From Blastocladiella britannica (lineage: Eukaryota > Blastocladiomycota > Blastocladiomycetes > Blastocladiales > Blastocladiaceae): 38,250 nt of DNA. Where the stretch lies: positions 1-38,250 of the forward strand of contig MU624630.1 in assembly GCA_025349905.2 (NCBI GenBank), in the 5' to 3' direction. Made by a program: the position numbers and the translations under genes. Under the pieces are notes generated by a model. It saw nothing but the letters and a program-made list of their open reading frames with translations, was not told the origin of the DNA and did not search any database. Shown here one piece after another: positions 19,601 through 30,120 of this stretch. The stretch's first letter is position 1. Every line of letters begins with the position of its first letter.

Positions 19601-20207
19601 AGCAACTTCTACATCGACAACGGCAGCGGTAGCGGCATCCGCTCGGCACCAGCACCATCCGCAAGCAGCGTCGCGACTGAGTAACCCGATGCTGACTCTG
19701 TCGCAACAGGCGGCCGCTGCTGCTGCTGCTGGAAGCGATCCGGCGGTGGATCCACACTTGCCGTCGTCGTCGCCGCATTCACATGGGGATGGTAACATGA
19801 CGGTCCGGCCGGCGCCGGGGTTTTTGCTTCGTCGTCGCCGTGCGTCGCCTGCCGCTACAATCACATCTCCCTTTTCGGGATCGACTTCGGCGGCAGCTGC
19901 TCGTGATTCCTCTGGTGCCATTGTAACCGCCCAACACAACCTAAGCGCGGCTGCCTTGGGGTTAGACGACGATGACAGCGAGCCCGACACGGATCCGTCG
20001 TCGTCGGTCTCCTCGACGCCTGTCCCGGCAGCACCACCGCATCGGCGTGGCCGCGGAGGTGGGGGACCGCCACCGCCGCCGATCGTCGCGCCGTCGTCGT
20101 CCGACCATCACCACCGCCGCCACCCCAACCCTCATCCAGTGCGGCCACCGCCGCCACCGTCGCCATCGGTGTCATCGTTACCGGACCTGGATCCCATGGA
20201 CTTTTAA
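16648..20207 (+). CDS. Divergent APC6/CDC16-like TPR protein with long disordered tail
   Basis: Exons are 16648-18440, 18510-18638 and 18704-20207, giving about 1141 residues. The introns (69 and 65 nt) start GTACGT/GTACGC and end TATAG, both phase 2. The N-terminal 190 residues follow the CDC16 order: RRSHTRAVFWATQCVAIS, a TPR-like ALATALYDAGDPDRALAAA, a CRAGRILAGQAAL block, then ALRATFHLVHRADPESAA and KRDPFAVDAVRAMAEFRL ahead of a small loop. This resembles the start of the anaphase-promoting complex subunit APC6. Further TPR-like helices continue to about residue 760, but they are poorly conserved and interrupted by Ser/His/Pro-rich inserts. The last 380 residues are low-complexity (acidic, Ala/Ser, Pro/His runs) and probably disordered. 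The APC/C assignment rests on the N-terminus alone and is tentative. Confidence 0.55.
18460..18490 (+). repeat. Imperfect GT/GC dinucleotide tract inside an intron
   Basis: A purine-pyrimidine alternating tract (TGTGTGTGTATGCGTGTGCG and continuing) makes up nearly half of the 69-nt intron 18441-18509. It is a simple repeat that may be length-variable. Confidence 0.7.
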
Positions 20208-20243
20208 ATAAAATACCATTCACTACATTTGCAATGAAATTAA

Positions 20244-21806
20244 CTAGGACTCGGCCGGACACGTCAGTCCGATCCGCCACGCCATCAGTTCTCGGGCCGC
20301 ATGGAAGTGCACCAGCGCCGCCGCCACCACGCACAAGTGCCACCACTGGTGCGAGTGGCCCCACCGGTCGAATGCACCCGGGATCCACCGTTCGGGCACT
20401 TTTGTTGCGTAAATCTGTTTTCCCAAAAGTCAGTTTGATCTACCCTCAACCTTTCACAAAAAAAAAATGATGAAAACGAACCACAGCTCCACCAATATAC
20501 GTCCCGCCCATAACAAACCACCCGTACACTGCCCACCAGGGCGCCGAACTGGGCACGCCGTGCATGGCCAGGTAGTGCACGATCGGCAAGCCCGAAAGCA
20601 CCCCCGAGCCAATGTAAATCAGCGTTCGCCAGACGCGGAACCGCGCCGTTGGCCAGACGGGGAACATGGGCCCAACGATGCCGACAAAGGAAACGGAAAG
20701 AAGGGAAGTTAAGTAAAAGATTCGCCAGAACGTGTGGCAGTAGTACGCGTAGTAGGTCACAATTACGCTGGAGCCGCAGATCAGGATCGAGATGCCTTTG
20801 TTACATATTTTTTCATGAGTATTCAAAAAAAAAAAAAAAAATTCTTTTCGAAAAATAATGAAAGCACCTGCATAGTCCAGGCATCCAAACAGAATGTACG
20901 CGTGCCGGTTGTTGCAAAAGTGGGTATGGAAGCAAGTACTGCATGCCAGATGTGTCAGTTGAGAGTACACTCAAACCAAATGGATAAGGGTACACACCTA
21001 AACAAAAAACACGCGCACGCCGACAACAAGAACCCGGCCATGACCACTCGATCCGCCGTCGATGCCGTCTGCGTGACCAGCCCCCACCCAGAAACCCCGT
21101 TCCCCAGCGTGATCATCCCCACCAACACCAAGAACAAGATCAAACCCAACAAATGGGTCCAGATATTGCCCGTCTCATTGTGCACAAACAAGATCGACCG
21201 CCAGCTCATCGCATAGTCGTATCCGGCACGGTACCCGGTCCATATGTACTCGTTGTCGCGCAAGTACTCGGGGATCTGGTGCAGGCGGTACACGGGCAGC
21301 GTCGACGACATAAAGTACGAGTGGATCCGTGTCGCCACGCCCGCGGGCTTGTCGGTGCGGTCGGCTTCGGCGGACGCGGCCGATGTAGGGGACATCAGGT
21401 GCATTGTCGAAGACGACGACTGCGCGGGGGCAACAGACGCGCCAGAGGATACCGTGTGCACAAACAATGGGCCACTGCCGGTACTGGTACGTTTTGCCTG
21501 GTGCTGCTGCTGCTGTCGTGGTCCATCGTGCGGTACAAGGGACGACATCGACATGTCTTCGGATGTAGGCGACGACGACGCATCCAAATCAAGCGCCAGG
21601 TCCGACGACGACCGTTCCGCGTTTGCCATTGCCGAGGTGCCCTGGCGCGACCGCAGACCAGGCGTCGACGCGCGTGCGGGCAACGGGCCGTTCTCATCAG
21701 CCGTTGCAGCGGGCGATGAGGCATAGCTGGTGGTCATGGCGGCGGTGGAGGTGGCGGAAGCGGCCGGGGGCGAGCGTGGGCGGCGCGGGCCCGATTTCTT
21801 GGCCAT
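20244..21806 (-). CDS. PAQR family (hemolysin III-like) membrane protein 2
   Basis: Exons are 21806-20998, 20938-20868, 20795-20485 and 20414-20244, giving about 453 residues; all phases agree. Residues 1 to about 165 are a Ser/Thr/Ala-rich disordered N-terminus with a Gln run. The PAQR core follows: YLRDNEYIWTGYRAGYDYAMS, HNETGNIWTHLLGLILF, FLFSTCFHTHFCNNRHAY, CLDYAGISILICGSS and, after the last intron, IYATKVPERWIPGAFDRWGH with SHQWWHLCVV and the final helix. The metal-site residues (S, H, D and the HxxxH) are all present. It is a paralogue of the gene at 13735-14955, with the same orientation, a longer N-terminus and one more intron. Function as for that family: seven-helix receptor or hydrolase in the plasma or internal membrane. 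The convergent APC6-like gene stops 36 bp away. Confidence 0.92.
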
Positions 21807-22124
21807 TCCTTTTTTTGAGGTTGATGGGAAAAGTGTACGCGTCTTGTGTTGTACGCGTAACTGCTGTTGCCCGAATGAATGAATGTAGTTGGATTACAGA
21901 GAAAGAGCGCGAGCGAGGGATCCGGGAACCCCGATCCGGTTTTGTCGTCCTCGGTACCCTCCTCGAGGGCGTGGGTGGGTGGTGGGGCGTGTGGGGGGGC
22001 TAACTTTACGTGTTTTTCACCACCAGAGGCGGAGGGAAAGGGCGGCGGAACAACGTTTCAAAGGAGATGGGAAATGGCATCATACACCATACACTTGTAT
22101 GTACATGGGAAATCCGACCGTAGC
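21807..22124. other. Intergenic stretch between PAQR 2 and the TmcB-like gene
   Basis: About 318 bases containing the promoter of the PAQR gene (left) and the 3' end of the TmcB-like gene (right). It has a G-rich run near 21968-21998. No open frame with recognisable similarity, no tRNA and no repeat was found. Confidence 0.5.
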
Positions 22125-25100
22125 TTACACGGACAACAACACGTCCAGCGCAACCCCACCCGCGTCCCGGAACGCCGCCACCCCCAAATCGCTCTCCTCG
22201 GGCACCATGTACAGCACCGCAGTGACTGCGCGCGCATCGCGCTGCAATCCACGCACCATGCGTCGTACAAACGCCGTATGGGCCACCGCCGCCACCACCA
22301 GCGTCACTGCAAACAAGACACCGGTGGTACGTGTGGCCGCGCCAATATCGGCCTGGAACTGGGCCATGATCATCGACCCGAGATCGTCTATGCGAGCCTC
22401 CAAGTCCAGCGAAAGGGCGCGCGTCATTTGGTAGTCGCGGTGCTGCAGAGGCGTCGGCGGCGCGCGAAAAGACGCGTGGGTGCCTAATTGCTCGCATAGA
22501 CTAAAGTACTGTGCGATCTCGGCGTTGAGGGGTTGCGTGATGAACTGCAATGTACATCTGTATGAGATACACGTCGAGCAAAAAAAAAAAAAAGGAAGAG
22601 AAAAAACGGACCTGAGCGGTGTACGGCTGGTTCAGAGCCCCCACGCACGACGTTGGGTACCGGGTACAGTTACGCGACATTACCGTGAGCCCAGGAAACT
22701 GTTGCGAGAGCCCGTCCATCTCGTTGACCAGCAGCGAGTGGGAGACTTTGGCGTCTGCCAGTGCGCTCCGAATTGAGCGCGTGCATTGGTCTATTTCGAT
22801 GACGTTAGACCGAATCGATGTATATCAAAAGTATCATACCATTGTTGATGGTGTCGTCAAGGCTGATCCACTCGTTGGCAATCACTCGCATTCGCACCAT
22901 GTCAAAATGCCGGTCGTCGTTGGTGAGCATCCGGTTAAATCCCTGTGACAGATCCAGCGACCTTTTTTTTCATTTCATTTTTATGCCTGGTGAGTATCTC
23001 GTTCATGTTTCTGAAAGAATGCGCGTCAGTCATACCCAATCGCTTGAAGAAACATGGCCAGCACCAGGCCCGAAAGAACGACAAAGCCAACCGCAAGAAG
23101 CATGTTGGCTACTCGTTTCCGAGACGGTGGAGCGGGCGTATCGGACGAGGACATCCCACCGCCCCTGGAACGTCGGTCAATACCTTGCAGCTCTTCGTGA
23201 TTATCAGCATCGATGATCTCTACGCATTGCCAAAGTGTCAGTTATCGCTTCAAACAAGTGCACCAAAGAAATGGAAAAAGTACCTCGAAACGCCTCAATC
23301 TCCTCCTCGAGCGCCAGCACCAGATCCGACGCGGTTTTCTTGGGCACTCCCACGACCATGCGCAGCAGGTGTGTTTCGTAGCAAAAGTACTTTCCAACAA
23401 TCCACTTGCTGGCCAGGAGAAGCGTGAGCGCGAGCGCCGTCAGTGACGCGACAAGGGCTGCCAACAGCACACCCATACCGTAGAACGCGGTTTGGTTGTA
23501 TGCGCCAATCCCCGTCTTTGGAAGCGTACGGATTGCTTGGTAAATGGAGTCGACTGTTTGCATTTCATGAGTTAGGGTATCGAGATCAAGCGCAATGTAC
23601 AAGGCGTACTGTTGTCGGTCAAAAACTACCATTTGGTATTTTAAAAACCTGTCAGTTATGAAGGTCTCACTACAAGGACAATAAAACAAAAGAAAAACGT
23701 ACTCGGATCTCAGGCACATTCTGGACGACCAAGGGAACCAAGTCTCCGTACCGTGCAAACACCAAAGCCGACTGACCCGCCTGGACCACGCTCTGCGCGA
23801 TCTGCAGGGCCGAGTACGACACCGCGTCATAATTGACCGACGTGTTGGTCAGCTGCGCGTTGTACACGCGAAACACCGGCGTCGGGGTAGCCAGTGTCGC
23901 CCACGACTTGGCCAGCACCGGTAAATGCACGGTGGCCAACGTACTCAAGTTGGTACGCAACGCCGCCACCGCGGCCACAAAGTCCACGGGGAGTCCTAGC
24001 AAGTTGGTAAATACTAGTTGCCGGACCGTCTCAAGGGTACTGGAAACCATGCGGCGGGCGGCGCGCGCGGTCGCAAACTCGACGCGCAGAACACTGGTGC
24101 TGGCGGCAAACAATTGCATGCACATCACCAGTCCGACCGCTAGCGCTACGTAAAACAACGCACTGGCGAAAGCCCAGGCGCGCAAGTGCCGGGTTAGCGG
24201 GGCTGAGACTCGGTCTTGTAGGACACGGCGCATGGTCGTCCGCATACGCTGGACCTGGGTCGCGGATGTGCCGGACGTTTGCGAGCCCCCACCAGCTCCG
24301 GTGGTGGTTCGTCGCTTGATGCCCATGAACGAAATATCTGCATTGTCACCATCCTCGCTGGCAGTTGAGTCAAAAGGCGATAGCAGCGTCGATGGTTGAA
24401 GCATAGGTGGCTGGCCGCTGCCATTCTCGTCTTTCCAGAAAATGCGCCGCGACATTGAGTTTTGGCGGCTGCTGGGCATGAGCGGCTTGGTCTCGGGAAC
24501 TCGATCGTCTGTCGTCTCGGGATCACCACCAGCAGACGGTGGCTGCACAAAGGGGTCGGACCGCACCGTGGATTCCTCGGACTCTTCGTCGATGGTATGC
24601 GTGCCGGCCGGGTAGTTGTACCGCTCCATTGGCGATTGCGGACAGGCGTTGGGTCCATTGATAGTTGGCGGTGGCGACAAGACCCCGGTCCGGTCTGGAG
24701 TCCCAGGCACGCGCTCGCCAGTGCCACCGCCGTCATCGGCGTCCGCGGCCGTCGCCTCCACAAACGAAGGTGAGCCATTAAACTGCACCACGACCCGCGA
24801 CTCTTCCATTTCCACGTCCTCGGAGATTCCGAGCACTTGTGCGGCCTTGACCGTGTCGGCGTCCACAAACGCCAAGAACTGCGCGTACGCACGCAGCAGC
24901 TGCTTGTCGCGCGGACTGCGTTCGAGCAACCGCACGTAGTACTTTTGCGCCAAGTGCATGTGCTCGCCCAATCGAGCCACGGCGCTCGCGACTCGAAGCA
25001 CGGTTTTCGAGGTGGATATGGGCGGCGCGCCGCGGATCAGGTCCCAGATATCCCGCACCGCGTACAGCGCGGTCAAGTGGTGCAAGCGCACGTCGCGGGC

Positions 25101-27552
25101 CATGGACTCGATGCCTGCGCGGTCCAGGAAGTCGGAGTCGTGCGCCGATGACGCGCGAGAGCGCATAAACGCTAGAAATTTCACATCCATCGGGATGCCA
25201 CCGCTACTAGTGTTGCTGCCGTCGGTGTTGCCGCCGCCACGCAGCTTGCTCATATTTCGCATCAGTACCGCCGCCGCTTCCGTGCCCTCGGCACCATAGT
25301 ACGCCGACAAGTACGCAGCCGCCATCAGCATCAGCAAAGCGTTTCGTGGGAACTCGGCGAGCCCGCGCTCGAGTAACTGCAAGCCCAGGGCTACTTGCTT
25401 TTCGGTCGGGTTGGTGCGGACGAACCGCAGGCACACTTCTACTTGCAGCGGAGAGTCAAAGACCCGGACTCGCGGGCGCGGGCGCCGGTCCTCTACCGTG
25501 CTCACCAGCTGAAGACTGCCGCCGCGAATCAGGTTGGACATGACGAGGTCGGTTTCTTCGCGGTCGATTTGCATGGCGACACTGAGCGAGACTGCCATTC
25601 CTGGTAATGAAGTCGAAGAAACCGCCGCGGCAGAGGTTATGCTCGCGTTAGACATGCGGGGTGGTAATGTCGTGGTGGTGCTGCCGTTTTTACCACGGCC
25701 CAGCGCTGTTGGAATAGCTGGTGCCACTGCTGCCGGTGCTGCTGCTGTTGTTGTTATTGCCGATGGAGGTCGGCGAGCGCGAGGCAACGATGCAGTGCCC
25801 TCTGCGCCCGGATACGGCACTGCCGGTTCCGAAACGGGCGGCACCATCGGCACCGCCCTGCCCACCAGGGGTTTAGGTCGGCCCGAGCCACTTCCGTTTT
25901 TTGGCGGCAATGGGGACAACCGTGGAGGCGGCGTCGGCGACGGCAGCGCTCTCAGTTTCGGCGACCCCGGCGCTGATGGTGATGAAAGCGACTGCAAGCT
26001 GCCGCGCGACGATTTCTGCGACCCCGTCCCACCGCCCGCCGCTTCTGCCTCCGCCACTGCTTCGGCGCACATAATGTGTTTCCAGTGCCGCACCGCGGTA
26101 TTCAGCATATGTTGACCCAACCACTGCACCGTCCCGGCCCCCCCGACCATCCCCAGACCGGCCGCAACAACCATAGCAATCCACCGGATATGGTCAGCAG
26201 TTCCGACCAGTGCGATTCGCAATAGTAACGTGGTGGCTCCCGCGGCACTGGTGGACAACAGCATGGAGCACCGGACCATGTTGGCGGTTGGGCGGTAGTA
26301 GGGCAAATTGGACGCGTGGGTCCAGAACGCATAAACTAAGGCGCTTGTGGTGAGAAGTAAGTACACTGAGATCCATGCTTCGCTGAGTGGGGCCGCGAGT
26401 TCATCTATTTTCATTTCTGTTAGGTTTTGAGTCTTTGACAACGATAACGGAAGGAACGCACAGGCCAATACGAGCCCAACACGGATCCCGGCAATAATCA
26501 GATCGATCCTGCCGTGCGCTTTGGCGAGCGGGTGCTCGGATGTAGGCAGTGCTTCAATAAACTGTACGTGAAGTGTATCTCAGCGATCACTACACCTCAT
26601 ATACAATAGAACATGCGTACCATCCACGATCCAACCACATAAAACGGGATAAACAGCACCAACCCAAGCGCATTGAATGCCAGTAAAGGTAAATGAGCAG
26701 GAGACATGCACTCCATCCCATAGTCCAGGAGCAGCGCCGGACAGTTGAGACCTCGCAACAGCGTGCGAAGGATCGGTAAACTCAATGCCGTCAGGACCAG
26801 CGCGGCCAGAAGTTGTAACGAGCGAAGGAGCCAGGCGGGGACTTTGCGTTCCTCGGACATGAGAAGGGCGATGGTGGCCATTACTGCGAGCGTTGCATAG
26901 ACCAGTGCGAGGGCTGTGGTACATGCATTTATATGACAAAATGGAACAGTCTAGAGGTGGAGGGAAGGCAAGTACCTGCGATATTGGCCATGGAAAACAG
27001 GAAATAGTCGCCGAGCAGGGCGATGCGGACGGGCAAGACGGCCACATTCAACCAGTAGGGTATACTTGGCACGAGGACCGGCGCAAACACGAGCGAGAGC
27101 CATTGCCATTCATCCAATATCTTTTTTTTTTCGATGCATTTGAGTGATACTCGTTTTTTTTTGTTGGAAGGCGCAAGATCCGCACGCACGTACCTGTAAC
27201 CCCCACCCAGCGTACTCTAAGACGCGGTTCTCGAAAATGTACACGTACGCGATCTTTATTTTTCCATTTCATTTAGTTTCCACGATTGCAAGAGCCATAT
27301 AAGATATATTATTACGTTGAAGAGGTGCTTTTCGGTCCATGAAATCGGAAGCGCAGATCCAAGTGCTTTTTGTGGTGTTGGGTGAGTCGCGGGTGGCAGT
27401 TGTTGTTGTTGATTTGGCGTGACTTGCATTGGATCATGGTTTTTCTCATTCTGTTCAAGTTTGGCAATACTGTTGCCGCTACTCTGGCAGCTCGGAGGTG
27501 ATCGTGCGCCAGGGAACAGAGGCTTGGCTGGACCAGTCGATGATCGCATCAT
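22125..27552 (-). CDS. TmcB/TmcC-like multi-pass membrane protein with TPR-like region
   Basis: Ten exons with consistent phases: 27552-27316, 27253-27194, 27120-26976, 26913-26621, 26561-23703, 23608-23284, 23219-23036, 22961-22840, 22790-22612, 22544-22125; about 1607 residues. The N-terminal ~390 residues hold several hydrophobic helices (for example VFAPVLVPSIPYWLNVAVLP; TTSALVYAFW). Around 620-790 lies a helical repeat region with the family's look (FVRTNPTEKQVALGLQLLER; YYVRLLERSPRDKQLLRAYAQF), matching the TPR-like region of TmcB (tiny macrocysts) proteins. Membrane helices recur near 1040-1065, 1245-1270, 1340-1365 and 1537-1557, with globular loops between them that look like sensor ectodomains. 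No kinase, cyclase or other output domain follows the last helix. The start at 27552 follows TTTTAG, so an earlier exon is possible. A role in sensing or cell development is inferred from the Dictyostelium namesake only. Confidence 0.78.
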
Positions 27553-27747
27553 CTAAAATACATAAGTGTATCGTGGGTATACAAGCAAAGAAATTGGAGG
27601 GGCAAAATTTTCCAAATGATAATATCGCCATTTGTATTTCGATTTTTCGGTGAATGTTGATCATGCAGGCAGGGAAATGGGAAGGTGGCAACCGTTAATA
27701 GAACTCAATTCTCTTGCGATTTTTCCCAAATTACAATTATCATACAA

Positions 27748-28701
27748 ATGGCCACGCCTGCCGCACCAGCACAGCCAGCGTACGCGTCGACGGGGTTCGG
27801 CGCGAAGCACCTCGCCAAGCTCGGGTGGGAGTCGTACGGTTTTCCCTTCTTAATCGTGACATACATTGAAACTGATGGACATAAAAAAAACAGGGGCTCG
27901 GGACTGGGCAAAGACAAGCAAGGCATGACCACCCACGTCCGTGTCTCGCGTCGCGCCGGCTCGCGCGGCCTGGCCGCCAAAGCCTCCACCGCCGACCACG
28001 GGTTCCAGTGGTGGGACCACGTGTACAACAAGTCCACCGCGGATATTGTCATTACGCCGATGTCCGAGCTTACTGGTGGAATTGCAATCGGGACGGTTTC
28101 TGGAAACAGCAGTAGCGCTGGCCCCTCGGACTCTGCCGAGCCTGTTGCTGTTGTTGCTGATATCATCGACGACCCACTGGCGGCCATGTTCGTGCGCCCC
28201 GCATCGACGTCCACCGATGGCGACGCACCAACGAAACGGCCACCGTCAACTGGCCCATTCCGTGCCGCCGCCGCACTCGACGCCGACGAGCAGAGCTTTT
28301 GCATGCCCATGACCGACGCCGACCTGCTGCGGGTCTGCGAGGGCCGCACCGCGCGGGTGGGTGCACGGACTGGTCTGGCGCCCGCTGGCGATGGCACTGC
28401 GATGCTGGGTGCTGGAAAGCTGGCTCGCGTGGACGCGCACAAGGCATCTGTGGTGCCATTAGCAGCGGTTCCAGTGCATCAAGTGGATACAGGGCGGAAG
28501 GAGAAAAAGGAGGGTAAAGAGGCGAAGAAACGGAAGCGGAGCCGCGATGTCAACGAAGATGAGGAGGAGCGTCGTGAGGCAAAACGGCAGCGACGATTGC
28601 AGAAGAAGGAAGAGGCTACTTCGATTGAGGGGACCGAGTCCAAGTGCGAGCGAAAGGCGCGCAAGCAGCTGGCCAAGCGTGCGAAAAAGGAGACATTGTA
28701 A
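27748..28701 (+). CDS. G-patch domain protein, GPATCH4-like
   Basis: Exons are 27748-27833 and 27894-28701, giving 297 residues. The 60-nt intron (GTACGG to AACAG, phase 2) splits the G-patch, and splicing restores GFGAKHLAKLGWES then GSGLGKDKQGMTTHV. Next comes HGFQWWDHVYNKSTADI, the conserved WWDH.FNK block that marks GPATCH4 rather than PINX1. The C-terminus is a Lys/Arg/Glu-rich nucleolar-type tail (KRKRSRDVNEDEEERREAKR). G-patch proteins activate DEAH-box RNA helicases; GPATCH4 is nucleolar and linked to rRNA/snRNA modification with DHX15 in animals. That role is inferred for this protein. The intron contains no stop and keeps frame if retained. Confidence 0.86.
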   Translation: MATPAAPAQPAYASTGFGAKHLAKLGWESYGFPFLIVTYIETDGHKKNRGSGLGKDKQGMTTHVRVSRRAGSRGLAAKASTADHGFQWWDHVYNKSTADIVITPMSELTGGIAIGTVSGNSSSAGPSDSAEPVAVVADIIDDPLAAMFVRPASTSTDGDAPTKRPPSTGPFRAAAALDADEQSFCMPMTDADLLRVCEGRTARVGARTGLAPAGDGTAMLGAGKLARVDAHKASVVPLAAVPVHQVDTGRKEKKEGKEAKKRKRSRDVNEDEEERREAKRQRRLQKKEEATSIEGTESKCERKARKQLAKRAKKETL

Positions 28702-28809
28702 ATGTAAAAACCTGTGTACTTTGCCGTTTTGGTTTGCGGATCCGATTTCACATCGCCTTTTCACTTCAAAAAGCATTTTTGATAAAGCAAAATAAGTATA
28801 TTTTATACC

Positions 28810-29995
28810 ATGGGCGTGTTTTCAAAGGTACGGCCCATCAGGACGACGCAGCCCAAACCACCAAAAAGCAACTCATAAAATGATTCCCATAGAAAAAAGA
28901 CGCGAAAAAGGACATCACCCCCGTCGGATCGCCCACCAAACAGGCCGCCACGATCCCGCTCCCTCCCTCGCCCATCAAGCAAGCGCCGTCTCTATCCCGC
29001 GATGACGACGATGACGACAATGACCGTGATGATGACGAGGAGGATAATATCGCCGTTCCTGTACCTGCAGCCACCGCGGCAGCAGCAGCAGCAGTGGCCG
29101 AAAAGTCCACCAGCAAACTCGGATCCATCTTCAGCAGCAAGAAAAAGGAGGATGCAGTGACGGTCACGGTGGACTTGGACGAGAAACCATCCACGATCGG
29201 TCGACGTGCCAGCAGTAACGATAAGGACGATCGGCCCAAGAAGCCGCGGAACCGGTGCTGCTGCTTGTTCCATATGCCCACGTCGATTGTGCTGCTGATT
29301 GTGCTGCTTCTGGTATACCCACTTTCATTTTGAAATGATGATGGATCCGCCCGCTGACAACACACCGGTCGAATCAGGTCAACGATGTGTGGTTCGCATG
29401 GTACTCGATGAACCAGCGCGGGCAAGCCACCAGCCTGATCGAGTCCATGAAAGACACGTATTTCCAGCACGGATCGGCGGCCGCGGCCATGCGACTGAAG
29501 GAACTGCGGGTGTTGCTGGACGCTAACGTGGTGGTGGCGCTGGTGGATATGCTGTTCACGATGGTCGGGCTGGCGGGGGTCGATATCGAAGGATTCAAGT
29601 TGTTTTTGATGTTTACACTATGGAGTACGTTGATTTTACAGCTTTTGGATCCTTTGGACATTTGGATTCACATCGCGACCGTTAACAGAGTTTGCGCAGT
29701 TTGGATTCTCGGTCTCCTCGTCAGTCATTACCACCACGCTGTGGCAAAAGTACAATGCAGCCCCCGGGGACACCTCGGCACCCAATTTGTCCGACAAGTT
29801 GGTCAAGTGGGGTACGTCCATCTATTGCAAGATCCTGATTCATCCTTTTCGTATTACTGACAGCAGTACAACATAGAGGTGGGCATTTCCGCCGCGGGAT
29901 TGGTGGTGGAGCTCTACTTTTTGGTTCTGATTTGCATCTTTGCCAACTACCTGCGCAACCTCAAGAACTGGCGGCAAGCGACTGGTCGCGAGTGA
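28810..29995 (+). CDS. Uncharacterised multi-pass membrane protein with charged N-terminus
   Basis: Exons are 28810-28827 (only six codons, MGVFSK), 28893-29312, 29378-29624, 29689-29811 and 29877-29995; about 308 residues. The introns are 64-65 nt, and phases agree at all four joins. Residues 7 to about 130 are hydrophilic, with an acidic Asp run, an Ala run and a Lys/Arg-rich stretch ending in a Cys triplet before the first membrane helix (TSIVLLIVLLLVNDVWFAW, about 133-152). Further helices lie near 195-212 (VVVALVDMLFTMVGLAG), about 215-245 and 272-294 (GLVVELYFLVLICIFANYL). The protein ends with a basic NLKNWRQATGRE. It could be a tetraspan of SUR7/claudin-like design, but no diagnostic motif was seen. 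The function is unknown. Confidence 0.74.
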
Positions 29996-30120
29996 ACCTT
30001 CCAAGCACCAATTTTTTTTTCCTTTAGAGCTATCATATGTGAGATAAATATAGATATATGTGTGTGCATATGCATATGTGTGAAGCCCCAAAAATCCTGT
30101 ACATAAAAATAAAGAAAGAA

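Noticed and set aside
23015..23035. Possible extra 25-nt mini-exon joined by a GC-AG intron in the TmcB-like gene
   Set aside because: The implied second intron would be only about 25 nt; a single 74-nt intron (23035-22962) keeps the same phase.
25534..26115. Plus-strand open frame of 193 codons inside the TmcB-like gene
   Set aside because: Low-complexity, antisense to the large exon whose phases and motifs are supported on both sides.
27705..28442. Minus-strand frame of 245 codons opposite the G-patch gene
   Set aside because: No motif; the plus strand carries G-patch and WWDH motifs, and the minus frame is a composition-driven shadow.
30045..30085. AT/GT-rich alternating stretch between the convergent genes at 29995 and 30121
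   Set aside because: Simple-sequence 3' flank without regular unit; too short and irregular to call as a defined repeat or regulatory element.
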